From positions 62,001 to 126,000 of the forward strand of contig JAPHRD010000020.1 in NCBI GenBank assembly GCA_026196225.1: a DNA stretch of 64,000 nt, written 5' to 3'. This document shows, in pieces, positions 9,648 to 17,741 of the stretch (its first letter is position 1; every line of letters begins with the position of its first letter). The translations under genes were made by a program, and so were the position numbers. The stretch is from Motiliproteus sp. Its GTDB lineage: Bacteria > Pseudomonadota > Gammaproteobacteria > Pseudomonadales > Balneatricaceae. Under the pieces are notes generated by a model, which was given only the letters and a program-made list of their open reading frames with translations, was not told where the DNA came from and did no database searches.

Positions 9648-9680
9648 ATGGCAGCCAGAAAATTTGCTTTCGGCTGCCAT
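9648..9680. terminator. Hairpin between convergent genes
   Basis: ATGGCAGCC (9648-9656) and GGCTGCCAT (9672-9680) form a perfect 9-bp stem with a 15-nt loop, between the ends of ppc and the convergent periplasmic-protein gene. There is no clean T run on either side, so it may end or protect both transcripts. Confidence 0.45.
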
Positions 9681-9702
9681 TAACTGCCTTGCTTGTTGCG
9701 TT

Positions 9703-10329
9703 CTATTTTTCTGGCGTCAGCTGCTGCTTCAGTTGCTGCTGCATGGATGCGCTCATCAGCTGCTTGTATTGACGCTGTGCGGACTGTAGCTGGAAGATCA
9801 TTTCCGGAGTTGTTGGATCAGCTGCTGTCATGCCATCGATCATCGCCTTGTTGAGTGCCTGCTGGGCTTGCATGATGGAAGGAACTTGCATCGCCTTCAT
9901 TTCTGCTTGGTTTAACTGACGTACTTTTTCCTGAAATTCCTGGCTAAGGGCCGCCATCTGATCCTGTGGCAATTCTCCCTTTTGGGTCTGCTTGGAGATC
10001 CACATCAAACGCTGACGAACCATGTTTGCGTCAATTCCCTGGTCAGCTACCGCTTTATCTACCATGGCAATATAAACTTTACGCTGTCCCTCCAACTCTG
10101 CATTTTCGGCCAACAATTTTTGCTGAATCAGTTTAAGAGTGGTGCTCAGCTTGTTAATACGCATCTGCAATTCAGCCATCTGCTGATCCGCCTGGCTAAA
10201 GGTTTCAGAAGCGCCACTGGATTGGGCAACAGGCTGCTGAGCCTGGACCGTTGCAGAACTCAATGAAACAGCAAAGGTAATAGCAGCAACCACCGGCAGG
10301 CGTCGCAGAGTGGAAGTGAACAAAGTCAT
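9703..10329 (-). CDS. Periplasmic coiled-coil protein of unknown function
   Basis: About 208 residues from the ATG at 10329; in-frame starts at 10344 (ATG) and 10347 (TTG) add up to six residues. A basic, hydrophobic signal peptide ends near the VQAQQ site, so it is exported. The mature part is almost wholly helical and very rich in Gln, Met, Ala and Leu, with heptad-like spacing (QADQQMAELQMRINKLS) and a Gln-run C-terminus. This resembles small periplasmic helical proteins annotated DUF4168 or as chaperone-like, but I cannot assign a family. It is convergent with ppc. Confidence 0.6.
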   Translation of the reverse strand: MTLFTSTLRRLPVVAAITFAVSLSSATVQAQQPVAQSSGASETFSQADQQMAELQMRINKLSTTLKLIQQKLLAENAELEGQRKVYIAMVDKAVADQGIDANMVRQRLMWISKQTQKGELPQDQMAALSQEFQEKVRQLNQAEMKAMQVPSIMQAQQALNKAMIDGMTAADPTTPEMIFQLQSAQRQYKQLMSASMQQQLKQQLTPEK

Positions 10330-10618
10330 AAAGCAATCCGTCATCAATAGAGTAATTTGTTCACGCTACCAGACAGCCCGGGGGGCCTGCAACGGCTTGC
10401 GCCTCCAGTTACAGGCAGATTTGATATGTATCAGCTCTTCCCATGCTGCCTGTTAATCGGTATTTTCCACTGTCATAACTATCGGACACAGAGAACGATC
10501 GTTAACTCGTAGATTTAAAACGGCAAACATGAGAAAAATCATGGAAAAACATCCAAGTTAGAGAGTATTCTGCAATTAGTCGTAGGATTAAGACTCTAAC
10601 AGGAGCACAAAGCATCCA

Positions 10619-12217
10619 ATGGATTTTGAATGGGTCGCAATTGCGCTGGGGGACGTTGCCTGGATCTGCCTAGCTTTTCTACTCGGGTTTGGTGCCCGAC
10701 TGATTAGTCTGCCGCCACTGGTAGGCTTTCTGGTTACCGGTTTTTTGCTCAATTACTATGGCGCCGATAGCGGTGAAATGCTGCAGAAACTAGCAGATCT
10801 CGGCATCACTCTGCTGTTATTTACCGTCGGCTTGAAACTCAATCCAGCCATGCTGTTGCGCCCTCAGGTGTGGGCGGTCACCAGCCTTCACATCAGTCTG
10901 GTGCTGATAGTTTTTGGTTCCATCGTTGCGGCACTATCGGTTATTGGGGTATCTCTGTTTGCTGGCCTCAGTATTCAACAGGCACTGATTTTAGCCTTCG
11001 CCCTGAGTTTTTCCAGCACTGTATTCGTCGTTAAAGTACTCGAAGAGCGGTCTGAAACCAAGTCCCTTCATGGCCGCATCGCCGTCAGCATTCTGGTTAT
11101 GCAGGATCTTGCCGCGGTAATTTTTCTGGCGGCTTCGACCGGAAAACTCCCTTCCCCCTGGGCTATTTCCCTACTGTTATTGATCCCCCTGCGACCACTG
11201 CTGCACCGACTTCTGCAGATCACAGGTCACGGGGAACTGTTGGTGCTTTACGGTCTGGTTCTGGCTCTGGGCGGCGCTGAGCTGTTCGAAATAGCGGGTA
11301 TTAAAGATGACCTCGGCGCACTGATTATGGGCGTGTTGGTCTCAACACACGTCAAAAGTGCTGAGATGTCGAAAGCGATCCTGGGACTTAAAGATCTATT
11401 CCTGGTGGGCTTTTTCCTCTCCATAGGCATGGCCGGTCAGCTGTCTACCGAGGCGTTAATGATCGGCATTTTACTGGTACCACTGGTTATCTTTAAATCG
11501 GTACTGTTCTACTGGTTGATGACACTGTTTAAGTTGCGGGCTCGCACCTCTTTACTCGCAACCATCAATCTGAGCAACTACAGCGAATTTGGCCTGATCG
11601 TCATCGCACTCTCCACCAGCAGTGGATGGATCGGTCCTGAGTGGCTGGTGATTATGGCCATCGCACTCTCCTTATCATTTATTGCCATCGCCCCTTTTAC
11701 TTCTCGGGGTGACAAGCTTTACCGCAAATATCGACTGTCATTTCTCCAATATCAACTCAGCCAGCGGTTGCCGGAAGATCAGATGATCGATACCCGAAAA
11801 GCGACCATCGCGATCTTCGGCATGGGACGTGTTGGTAAGGGCTGTTACGACAAGATGCGGGAGTTATATGGCGATACCGTGTTGGGCGTCGACAGCGATG
11901 CTGATAAGGTCAATTACCACCTCAATGAGGGCCGCCACGTGATCCGCGGAGCGCCCAATGACCCTGACTTTTGGGAAAACCTGGATAAAGACCACAATAT
12001 TGAATTGGTGCTTCTGGCGCTGCCCAGTCAGTCAGCCAACCTATCTGCCCTGGACCAGTTAAATGCTGTTCGTTTCCCCGGACGGATAGCCGCCATAGCA
12101 CGCTACCCCGATGAAGAAGCACCACTGCGAGAAGCAGGAGCAACCGCAGTTTTTAATATCTATGCGGAAGCCGGAGCAGGTTTTGCGGCTCATGTCGTCG
12201 CTAACGAATCAGGATAA
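10619..12217 (+). CDS. Kef-type monovalent cation:H+ antiporter with NAD-binding domain
   Basis: A 532-residue CPA2 family protein. Residues ~10-375 hold about 12 membrane helices, beginning with GFGARLISLPPLVGFLVTG, the typical Kef/YbaL start. The segment LSFSSTVFVVKVLEE and the later NYSEFGL match the transport core. A TrkA-N/RCK domain follows, with a dinucleotide-binding GMGRVG at 401-406 and an acidic strand end (GVDSDADK). There is no TrkA-C domain, as in YbaL relatives. It probably exchanges K+ or Na+ for H+ and is gated by NAD(H) or a related ligand. The gene stands alone; the next gene is convergent after 23 bp. Confidence 0.88.
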   Translation: MDFEWVAIALGDVAWICLAFLLGFGARLISLPPLVGFLVTGFLLNYYGADSGEMLQKLADLGITLLLFTVGLKLNPAMLLRPQVWAVTSLHISLVLIVFGSIVAALSVIGVSLFAGLSIQQALILAFALSFSSTVFVVKVLEERSETKSLHGRIAVSILVMQDLAAVIFLAASTGKLPSPWAISLLLLIPLRPLLHRLLQITGHGELLVLYGLVLALGGAELFEIAGIKDDLGALIMGVLVSTHVKSAEMSKAILGLKDLFLVGFFLSIGMAGQLSTEALMIGILLVPLVIFKSVLFYWLMTLFKLRARTSLLATINLSNYSEFGLIVIALSTSSGWIGPEWLVIMAIALSLSFIAIAPFTSRGDKLYRKYRLSFLQYQLSQRLPEDQMIDTRKATIAIFGMGRVGKGCYDKMRELYGDTVLGVDSDADKVNYHLNEGRHVIRGAPNDPDFWENLDKDHNIELVLLALPSQSANLSALDQLNAVRFPGRIAAIARYPDEEAPLREAGATAVFNIYAEAGAGFAAHVVANESG

Positions 12218-12240
12218 TAAATCTGCTAAGTGATCTAATT

Positions 12241-14229
12241 TTATGTTTTTAACGCAGGATAAAAGGGGTCTACATCGATGTTGGAATCCTGATCGAACAG
12301 TGTCTGGTAGCTATGGTATTTTTGAATCACATCATCAGTTAAACGGCCCACATATCGTTCCAGTTCCGCCAAACAGATACCCTGTTTAATCAGAAATAAT
12401 CGATAGGTATGTTCTAGAAGCTGGGCACTAACACCGCCCGGATCACGGAATTGAGCAGCACGGGCTGCGTCAGCAATGTAACGATCAAGAGTACTCAAAT
12501 CCATCACCTCACCTGACCCGTTATCCAGCAGATATATCACCGATTCATCCGCGATCGACAAGTGCTCTGCCAAAATTGCTGAGGCCCGCGGGGCTAAAAC
12601 CAACGAGCGCTCATCCAGCATCAAGGTAAGCTTGTCGATGCCATTAACGATATTTCCCGACTTTAGGCCAAGTAACTCGCCAATTTCAACGCCACTTAAC
12701 AGCAACGCGATGGTAGTACGTGTTTTTGAATCTGCAGCATTTAGTAGCTGCTCGCATTGGTCCGAACTAAGGCATTTGAGCTCACTAGGGAATGATCTAG
12801 GTGTTTGGTGGGCAATAGTATGCCGATAGCTTTCAGCAGGAGGTAATATTTGCCCAGGCACGTAGGGCAATTCCTGTGCATTGGATGTTGCATTGGTTGG
12901 TGCATTGAGAACTATATCAGGACGGTGTCTAGGATTAAGAAAGCCATAAATCAGTAGTGAAAGGCACGCAAAAGCAAATCCACCTGCAACACTGTAGATC
13001 GAATCCTGAATATAATCGGGATGAATCGGGCGGGAGGCAACGAAAGGAGGTTCCAGCAGCTCTACTTTTGTTTCGTAGGGTTGGTTGACCTGCTCATCAA
13101 CCAAACGGCTACGAAGAGCCTGAGCACTGGATTCCAGCTCCTCCAATTCACTCCGCATGGCATTAAAACGATCTAGGCTGGAACTGAATGCTTGAGCCGC
13201 AGCACGATGATCCCGAAGCTCACGCTCGAGTCGACGTTTTTGGTTTCTAGCAGCCGCTAGATCTCGTTCAGCATCTTCAAAATAGAGGGTTCTGCTCCGA
13301 TCCCTAAGTGTTGTGATTTTTTCCTCAAGTACAACGATTTTGTTGCCCAATGCCCGCATATCCGGGTCCATCGACATATAGGTTGGAGTGAATATCTCCG
13401 CCTTGCTTCGGTACTCCTCCTGGTGGGCAACAACATCCTGATTTAACTTGCTAATGGTGGCCTGATCTTCCGGTCTGACCACTTCTTTCCCAGCAGCCAA
13501 AGCCGTCTTAAGTGAATCCAGCAATGCAGCTGCTTTGGCATGTTCCTCCAGCGTGTTGTCTAAAGCCTTATTAAGTGCCTGAATTTTTGCCAGGGAGCGA
13601 TTCTCCTCCCGCTCTGCGGAAACAATACTGTGTTTAGTTTTGAATTGATCAAGATCTTTACGCTTTTGTAACACCTTGTTCTCAACGGATGAAAGGCGTT
13701 GCTGTAAAGCCTCAATTTCACTTTGATTATCTTCTATTTTTACGATATTGAACTGGGAAAGATAGAGCTGAGTCCAGTAGTTCAAATAGGTCACCAGACG
13801 TTCCGGATCTCCCCCAGAAGCACTGAGTTGAAGTAAACGACTATCGGTAATTGGCAGCACATCAAGACTTGTCATCAACTCATCTGAATTAACTTTAATG
13901 TCAGTATTCTCCGCCAATGCGCTGGCTAACTCTGACATCATCCGTCGGCTGTTCAAACGCTGCTGATGTACGATCAACTGTTCGAGTTCAAAGGGGTCTG
14001 AATCTGACTGGTTTTGCTGCTGATAGCTTACCTGCAGTAGCGCCATACTCTGATAAACCGCGGGTCTTATCCAAGTGATAGCCAAAGCCACTGAAGTTGC
14101 GAGGATAAGTGAGCCAAAAAAGATTTTGTAGCGATTGTTCCGCTCCCTTAGATGGGGCAAATTCAGGTTACCGCCAACGAACCCAGTATCCCCCGGCAAC
14201 GCATTCAAGTTACCTTCGTTCAAAGCCAT
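12241..14229 (-). CDS. Wzz/GumC-like chain-length protein fused to a catalytically degenerate tyrosine-recombinase domain
   Basis: A 662-residue protein. Residues 1-35 are cytoplasmic, 36-54 are TM1, ~55-410 are a periplasmic Wzz/GumC-type domain with long coiled coils (165-245, 295-385), a Pro-rich LLEPPFVASRPIHPD precedes TM2, and TM2 spans 411-431. Polysaccharide co-polymerases with this plan control chain length or export. Instead of ending or carrying a tyrosine kinase, the chain continues through a linker (432-480) into a ~160-residue domain that aligns with the tyrosine-recombinase catalytic fold. GVEIGELLGL (513-522) matches the GLRIGELLGL box, LLEHT (604-608) the LRHT box, and YVGRLTDDVIQKY (626-638) the LGHxxxxxTxxY box. 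Both catalytic Arg are Glu (E515, E606), the two His are Q603 and R629, and only Y638 remains. It cannot be an active recombinase by the usual mechanism. No polysaccharide synthesis genes are adjacent. Confidence 0.75.
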   Translation of the reverse strand: MALNEGNLNALPGDTGFVGGNLNLPHLRERNNRYKIFFGSLILATSVALAITWIRPAVYQSMALLQVSYQQQNQSDSDPFELEQLIVHQQRLNSRRMMSELASALAENTDIKVNSDELMTSLDVLPITDSRLLQLSASGGDPERLVTYLNYWTQLYLSQFNIVKIEDNQSEIEALQQRLSSVENKVLQKRKDLDQFKTKHSIVSAEREENRSLAKIQALNKALDNTLEEHAKAAALLDSLKTALAAGKEVVRPEDQATISKLNQDVVAHQEEYRSKAEIFTPTYMSMDPDMRALGNKIVVLEEKITTLRDRSRTLYFEDAERDLAAARNQKRRLERELRDHRAAAQAFSSSLDRFNAMRSELEELESSAQALRSRLVDEQVNQPYETKVELLEPPFVASRPIHPDYIQDSIYSVAGGFAFACLSLLIYGFLNPRHRPDIVLNAPTNATSNAQELPYVPGQILPPAESYRHTIAHQTPRSFPSELKCLSSDQCEQLLNAADSKTRTTIALLLSGVEIGELLGLKSGNIVNGIDKLTLMLDERSLVLAPRASAILAEHLSIADESVIYLLDNGSGEVMDLSTLDRYIADAARAAQFRDPGGVSAQLLEHTYRLFLIKQGICLAELERYVGRLTDDVIQKYHSYQTLFDQDSNIDVDPFYPALKT

Positions 14230-14530
14230 TATGCCACTCTCCGTGTATCAAAACGCCTCGTTACTCTACGCTTCTAATGTAGACCATAAAAGAGCGATTT
14301 CCGGATTTTTCAAAGTGAGGGCTACAACCAAGCCAATTCTCCCTTTTTGTTTGCTAGTAGCTGAACAGCGATCGCCGCTAACAATCCACTATAGTTGTAT
14401 TGCGATCGCATAGCTGGGTACTGCTTTCAATCCGATTGGACTACCGTCTGATAGCTATCCACAGACATTATCCCGACTAAGCGGTATGATGGCGGCTATC
14501 CTCTAATAAACCATCGATAGAAGTAACCAG
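14230..14530. promoter_or_regulatory. Divergent promoter region (301 bp)
   Basis: This stretch separates the Wzz-like gene from the small membrane protein at 14531. For the latter, CAGACA (14462-14467), a 17-bp spacer and TATGAT (14485-14490) form a plausible sigma70 promoter. Two GCGATCGC-like octamers occur near 14370 and 14403. Nothing else was recognised. Confidence 0.35.
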
Positions 14531-14869
14531 ATGAATATCAGTGATCCTTTTGGACGTATGCAGAAACGACGTGAGCGTGACTACATCTCACTTCGAGAAT
14601 CTTTGAAGGAGGCGGGCCTGACTAGCCGCACCGCTGCCAGAGAGCTGCAGCAGAATATGAAAAAACGCTGCAAGACAGGGCTAATGATCATTGCGCCCTT
14701 TGCGTTGTTGATGGCGGCAATCTTTCCAGAAGCCTGGATGTTTTCGGTGCTGTTTGGCGCCCTGATCTGTCTGTGGCTGTTAAAGACCTCCAGTGCAGGA
14801 GTTGACTATGTGGAGAGGTATATCAAGGAAGAGCTGGCTGATTCGGACGACGACCCCACCGTCTTCTAG
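14531..14869 (+). CDS. Small two-helix membrane protein, unknown function
   Basis: A 112-residue protein. Residues 1-~52 are polar and strongly basic (FGRMQKRRERDY, AARELQQNMKKRCK). Two membrane helices follow at about 55-70 and 74-88, and an acidic tail ends in ADSDDDPTVF. No family is recognised. It is divergent from the Wzz-like gene and is followed by a strong bidirectional terminator, so it is probably a single-gene unit. Confidence 0.6.
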   Translation: MNISDPFGRMQKRRERDYISLRESLKEAGLTSRTAARELQQNMKKRCKTGLMIIAPFALLMAAIFPEAWMFSVLFGALICLWLLKTSSAGVDYVERYIKEELADSDDDPTVF

Positions 14870-14885
14870 CGAATCTGTTACATAT

Positions 14886-14921
14886 AAAAAGGCCCTAAAG
14901 CATTTACTTTAGGGCCTTTTT
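14886..14921. terminator. Strong bidirectional rho-independent terminator
   Basis: AAAAAGGCCCTAAAG (14886-14900) and CTTTAGGGCCTTTTT (14907-14921) form a perfect 15-bp stem with a 6-nt loop and T runs on both strands. It ends the small gene at 14531 and the napFDAGHBC operon arriving from the other side. Confidence 0.9.
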
Positions 14922-14946
14922 TATTGGCGTCAGTAGAGGGTCGGAA

Positions 14947-15546
14947 TTAATCCCAGCCTTCAACACCTTTCATATCAGGTAACTGGTGCGCAATTCCTTT
15001 GTGGCAGTCGATGCAGGTTTTCTGGCCAGTAGCCAGAGCGTCCTGGTGCTGTTTCACGGAGCGGCGGCCCTGCTCACTATAGTCCATAGACTGGAAATCG
15101 TGACAGTTACGGCATTCACGTGAGTCATTAGCCTTCATTCGCGCCCATTCACGGTCTGCCATCTCACGACGGTGTGCATCAAACTTCTCTGGGGTATCAA
15201 CGATACCGGTGATTTTACCCCATACCTCTTTACTGGCCTGGATCTTACGAATGATCTTGTAAGTCCACTCCTTGGGTACGTGGCAGTCCGGGCAAGTTGC
15301 CCGAACACCAGAACGGTTTGAGTAGTGAATGGTTTCTTTCAGCTCTTGATACACGTTGTCACGCATTTCGTGACAACTGATACAGAACTCCTCCGTATTG
15401 GTGACTTCTAAGGCGGTGTTGAATCCACCCCAGAATAAAACACCAGCGATAAAGCCGCCGACTAGAATACTGCCCATGGCCGCTTTGGCCGGGGTTGTCA
15501 GCATTCCCCAGTAGCGGGCAAATAGCCCCTTCGATTCTTGTCCCAT
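14947..15546 (-). CDS. napC: NapC tetraheme quinol dehydrogenase (operon 1)
   Basis: A 199-residue NapC/NirT-family cytochrome c with one N-terminal membrane anchor (~20-43) and four CxxCH heme sites (CISCH, CPDCH, CRNCH, CIDCH). It oxidises membrane quinol and passes electrons to periplasmic NapB-NapA. It is the last gene of napFDAGHBC, 47 bp after napB and followed by the terminator at 14886-14921. The protein is identical to the NapC of the second operon from residue 38 to the end; all seven differences lie in the first 37 residues. Confidence 0.96.
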   Translation of the reverse strand: MGQESKGLFARYWGMLTTPAKAAMGSILVGGFIAGVLFWGGFNTALEVTNTEEFCISCHEMRDNVYQELKETIHYSNRSGVRATCPDCHVPKEWTYKIIRKIQASKEVWGKITGIVDTPEKFDAHRREMADREWARMKANDSRECRNCHDFQSMDYSEQGRRSVKQHQDALATGQKTCIDCHKGIAHQLPDMKGVEGWD

Positions 15547-15593
15547 AATCTAAGCCCTTAGCTGTAAATTACTTTTCACCCACAGATCACTAG

Positions 15594-16040
15594 CTATTCA
15601 GCACTGTTCTTATAGGTGTTCTCAACCAGCGGCTCGGTTACTGCCTGCGGCACGTGGCACTGCATACAGAAGTAGCGTCGTGGTGAAATATCCGCCAGGG
15701 CATGGCCATCACGGGTATTAAAGTGAGTCAGGCTAACCTTAGTGGCGCCAGACTCTTTGTAGTTGTCCCAGCTGTGGCAGGACAAGCACTTGTTGCTGTT
15801 CAGATCCACCTTGTATCCACGGACCTTATGAGGGATCACAGGAGGCTGTTGAACGTAGCTACGCTTCATCGGCTCCTCGTCCTTATTGAACTTATGCATG
15901 GTCGGGGCACGAGTACCTTCGTCCAGTGCCTTAGCACCTCGCAAAGACTTCATACCGCCGGTATCACTTACCGCCTGGGTGGCCATAGAAATCCCGCCAA
16001 GAGCCATGACCAGCGTAAGCGCCACTGTAAATTTTTTCAT
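15594..16040 (-). CDS. napB: NapB diheme cytochrome c (operon 1)
   Basis: From the ATG at 16040 ([10 protein letters not shown]) the protein has 148 residues. A longer in-frame start at 16112 would place it inside napH and is unlikely, because the ATG at 16040 overlaps the napH stop as ATGA. It has a Sec signal peptide ending near the TQAVS site and two CxxCH hemes (CLSCH, CMQCH). It carries electrons from NapC to the NapA catalytic subunit in the periplasm. Confidence 0.95.
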   Translation of the reverse strand: MKKFTVALTLVMALGGISMATQAVSDTGGMKSLRGAKALDEGTRAPTMHKFNKDEEPMKRSYVQQPPVIPHKVRGYKVDLNSNKCLSCHSWDNYKESGATKVSLTHFNTRDGHALADISPRRYFCMQCHVPQAVTEPLVENTYKNSAE

Positions 16041-16930
16041 GGTTGATTCTCCATCTGATTGGCAACGCGACTGCCAAATTCGAATACGTTTACAGAACAA
16101 ATATCTATACAACGACCACAGTTAGTGCAGTTTGGCGAAAGAATCACCGGTCCGATGCCTTTGTCCTTCCCTTTCAACGCCGGTTTGATCACCTGGGGCT
16201 CAGGGCAGACTGCAAAACAATCCATGCAGTCGTTGCAGGCATCACGGTTAGACGCCTTGACCTTGAGTGGGCTGTATTTGCCGACAACGCTATAAAACGC
16301 GCCCATCGGACAGATATGGCCACACCAGCCTTTCGGTAGAACAAACAGGTCGAACAGGAAGATCGCAGCGATCAGATACCAACCCATTCCCATCCCGAAG
16401 ATAATGCCTCGGTGCAGTAGCGATACCGGGTTAACCAGCTCCCACACTACGATGCCGGTAACGGCAGGTAGAATGAGGGTCAGAGCCAAGATCCAGTAAC
16501 GCAACTTGCGGGAGATCGATACCTTACGGCCTATTCCCAGTCGCCGTCCTAACCAGCCGGCCGCATCGGTTACCGGATTGATCGGACAGACCCAGCTGCA
16601 ATAGCTGCGTCCACCAACCAGCAGGTAAAATACCGCAACGATCGCGGTACCGATCAGCATGGTGGTTTCTCCCGGGTGTCCGGCAAACAAGGTCTGCAGA
16701 TACACGAACGGATCGGACAACGGTACTGTTTCCAGCACCTGACTGGAGGTCAGGTTCCCCTTCAACAACCAAACCCCAGCCACTGGTCCCAATAGGAACA
16801 GTCCCAATACCGACAGCTGTACCACACGGCGAAGGATCAGCAGACGGTAGGTCTGCCAATAGCCCTTGGCCTCTATCGCTTCCTGGCCCACCAGATGAGC
16901 AGAGCCAGCGGTCAATTTACGCGAGCTCAT
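16037..16930 (-). CDS. napH: NapH membrane ferredoxin-type quinol oxidase subunit
   Basis: A 297-residue membrane protein with four or five helices, a CxxxxxxC-type segment ([10 protein letters not shown] and [10 protein letters not shown]) between helices, and a C-terminal pair of 4Fe-4S motifs ([29 protein letters not shown]). With NapG it forms a second quinol-oxidising route into the nitrate reductase. It overlaps both napG (ATGA at 16927-16930) and napB (ATGA at 16037-16040), so the three are translationally coupled. It has no counterpart in the second nap operon. Confidence 0.95.
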   Translation of the reverse strand: MSSRKLTAGSAHLVGQEAIEAKGYWQTYRLLILRRVVQLSVLGLFLLGPVAGVWLLKGNLTSSQVLETVPLSDPFVYLQTLFAGHPGETTMLIGTAIVAVFYLLVGGRSYCSWVCPINPVTDAAGWLGRRLGIGRKVSISRKLRYWILALTLILPAVTGIVVWELVNPVSLLHRGIIFGMGMGWYLIAAIFLFDLFVLPKGWCGHICPMGAFYSVVGKYSPLKVKASNRDACNDCMDCFAVCPEPQVIKPALKGKDKGIGPVILSPNCTNCGRCIDICSVNVFEFGSRVANQMENQP

Positions 16931-17694
16931 TTGCTATTCTCCGGACGGCGGGTGGGGAGTTTAATCAGATCCGGCATCAGCGATTGCCCAGCCTTTTCTT
17001 TCTCTTCCCAACCCAAACGATAGTGTTTGCCCAGCGAACCTTTGGCGAGCGCGGTGGGAACCACCTTGATGGCAGCCTCCTCCAGCACGCAGGCCTCTTC
17101 ACACTTACCGCAACCGGTACAGTGATCGGAGTGCACCGTAGGAATAAAGCTCGCATGCACGCCAGTACGGGTGTTGCGCTCAATTTCCAGGGTGATCGCT
17201 TCTTCAATTAGCGGACAAACGCGGTAACAGACGTCACACCGCAATCCCAGCACATTGAGGCAGGTCTCGCGGTCGATCAACACCGCCAAGCCCATACGGG
17301 CATCGTCGATATTGTCGAGGGACTTTTCCAAAGCACCACTCGGACAAGCCACCACACAAGGGATGTCATCACACATTTCGCATGGAACATCCCGGGCGAT
17401 AAAGTACGGAGTGCCGTTGGCAACCGGATCGGTTAACTGCGCCAACTTGAGAGTATCGTAGGGGCAGTCCTCAACGCAGAGTCCGCAACGCAGACAAGCA
17501 CTAAGGAATTCTTTTTCGGGCAGAGCTCCCGGCGGTCGGATCGCTTCCGGCGCATGAGATTGCGCCTGACGACCATACATACCGAGTCCTACACCAATCA
17601 GCCCCATACTACAAAGGCCGCGGGCAGAATCGGTCAGGAACTGGCGACGATTGCGCCCTTCCTTTTTCCGATTGTTTGCCTCACGTCCACTCAT
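16927..17694 (-). CDS. napG: NapG periplasmic ferredoxin-type protein
   Basis: A 255-residue protein with a Tat signal (RRQFL near residue 16 followed by a hydrophobic stretch) and four 4Fe-4S motifs ([46 protein letters not shown]). Tat export implies that the clusters are inserted in the cytoplasm. It acts with NapH in electron transfer to NapAB. It lies 47 bp after napA and overlaps napH by 4 bp. Confidence 0.95.
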   Translation of the reverse strand: MSGREANNRKKEGRNRRQFLTDSARGLCSMGLIGVGLGMYGRQAQSHAPEAIRPPGALPEKEFLSACLRCGLCVEDCPYDTLKLAQLTDPVANGTPYFIARDVPCEMCDDIPCVVACPSGALEKSLDNIDDARMGLAVLIDRETCLNVLGLRCDVCYRVCPLIEEAITLEIERNTRTGVHASFIPTVHSDHCTGCGKCEEACVLEEAAIKVVPTALAKGSLGKHYRLGWEEKEKAGQSLMPDLIKLPTRRPENSK

Positions 17695-17741
17695 TTTCGA
17701 TACCCTCGTTCTGTAGTCTTATGATCCTAAAGCTATCCTGA

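Noticed and set aside
12241-12800. A possible integrase gene or mobile element end, from the recombinase-like sequence.
   Set aside because: It is in frame with, and part of, the Wzz-like protein; all but one catalytic residue are lost and no att site, tRNA or cargo is nearby.
16041-16112. A longer NapB start extending into napH.
   Set aside because: It would remove the signal peptide from the N-terminus; the ATG at 16040 overlaps the napH stop as ATGA, as elsewhere in the operon.
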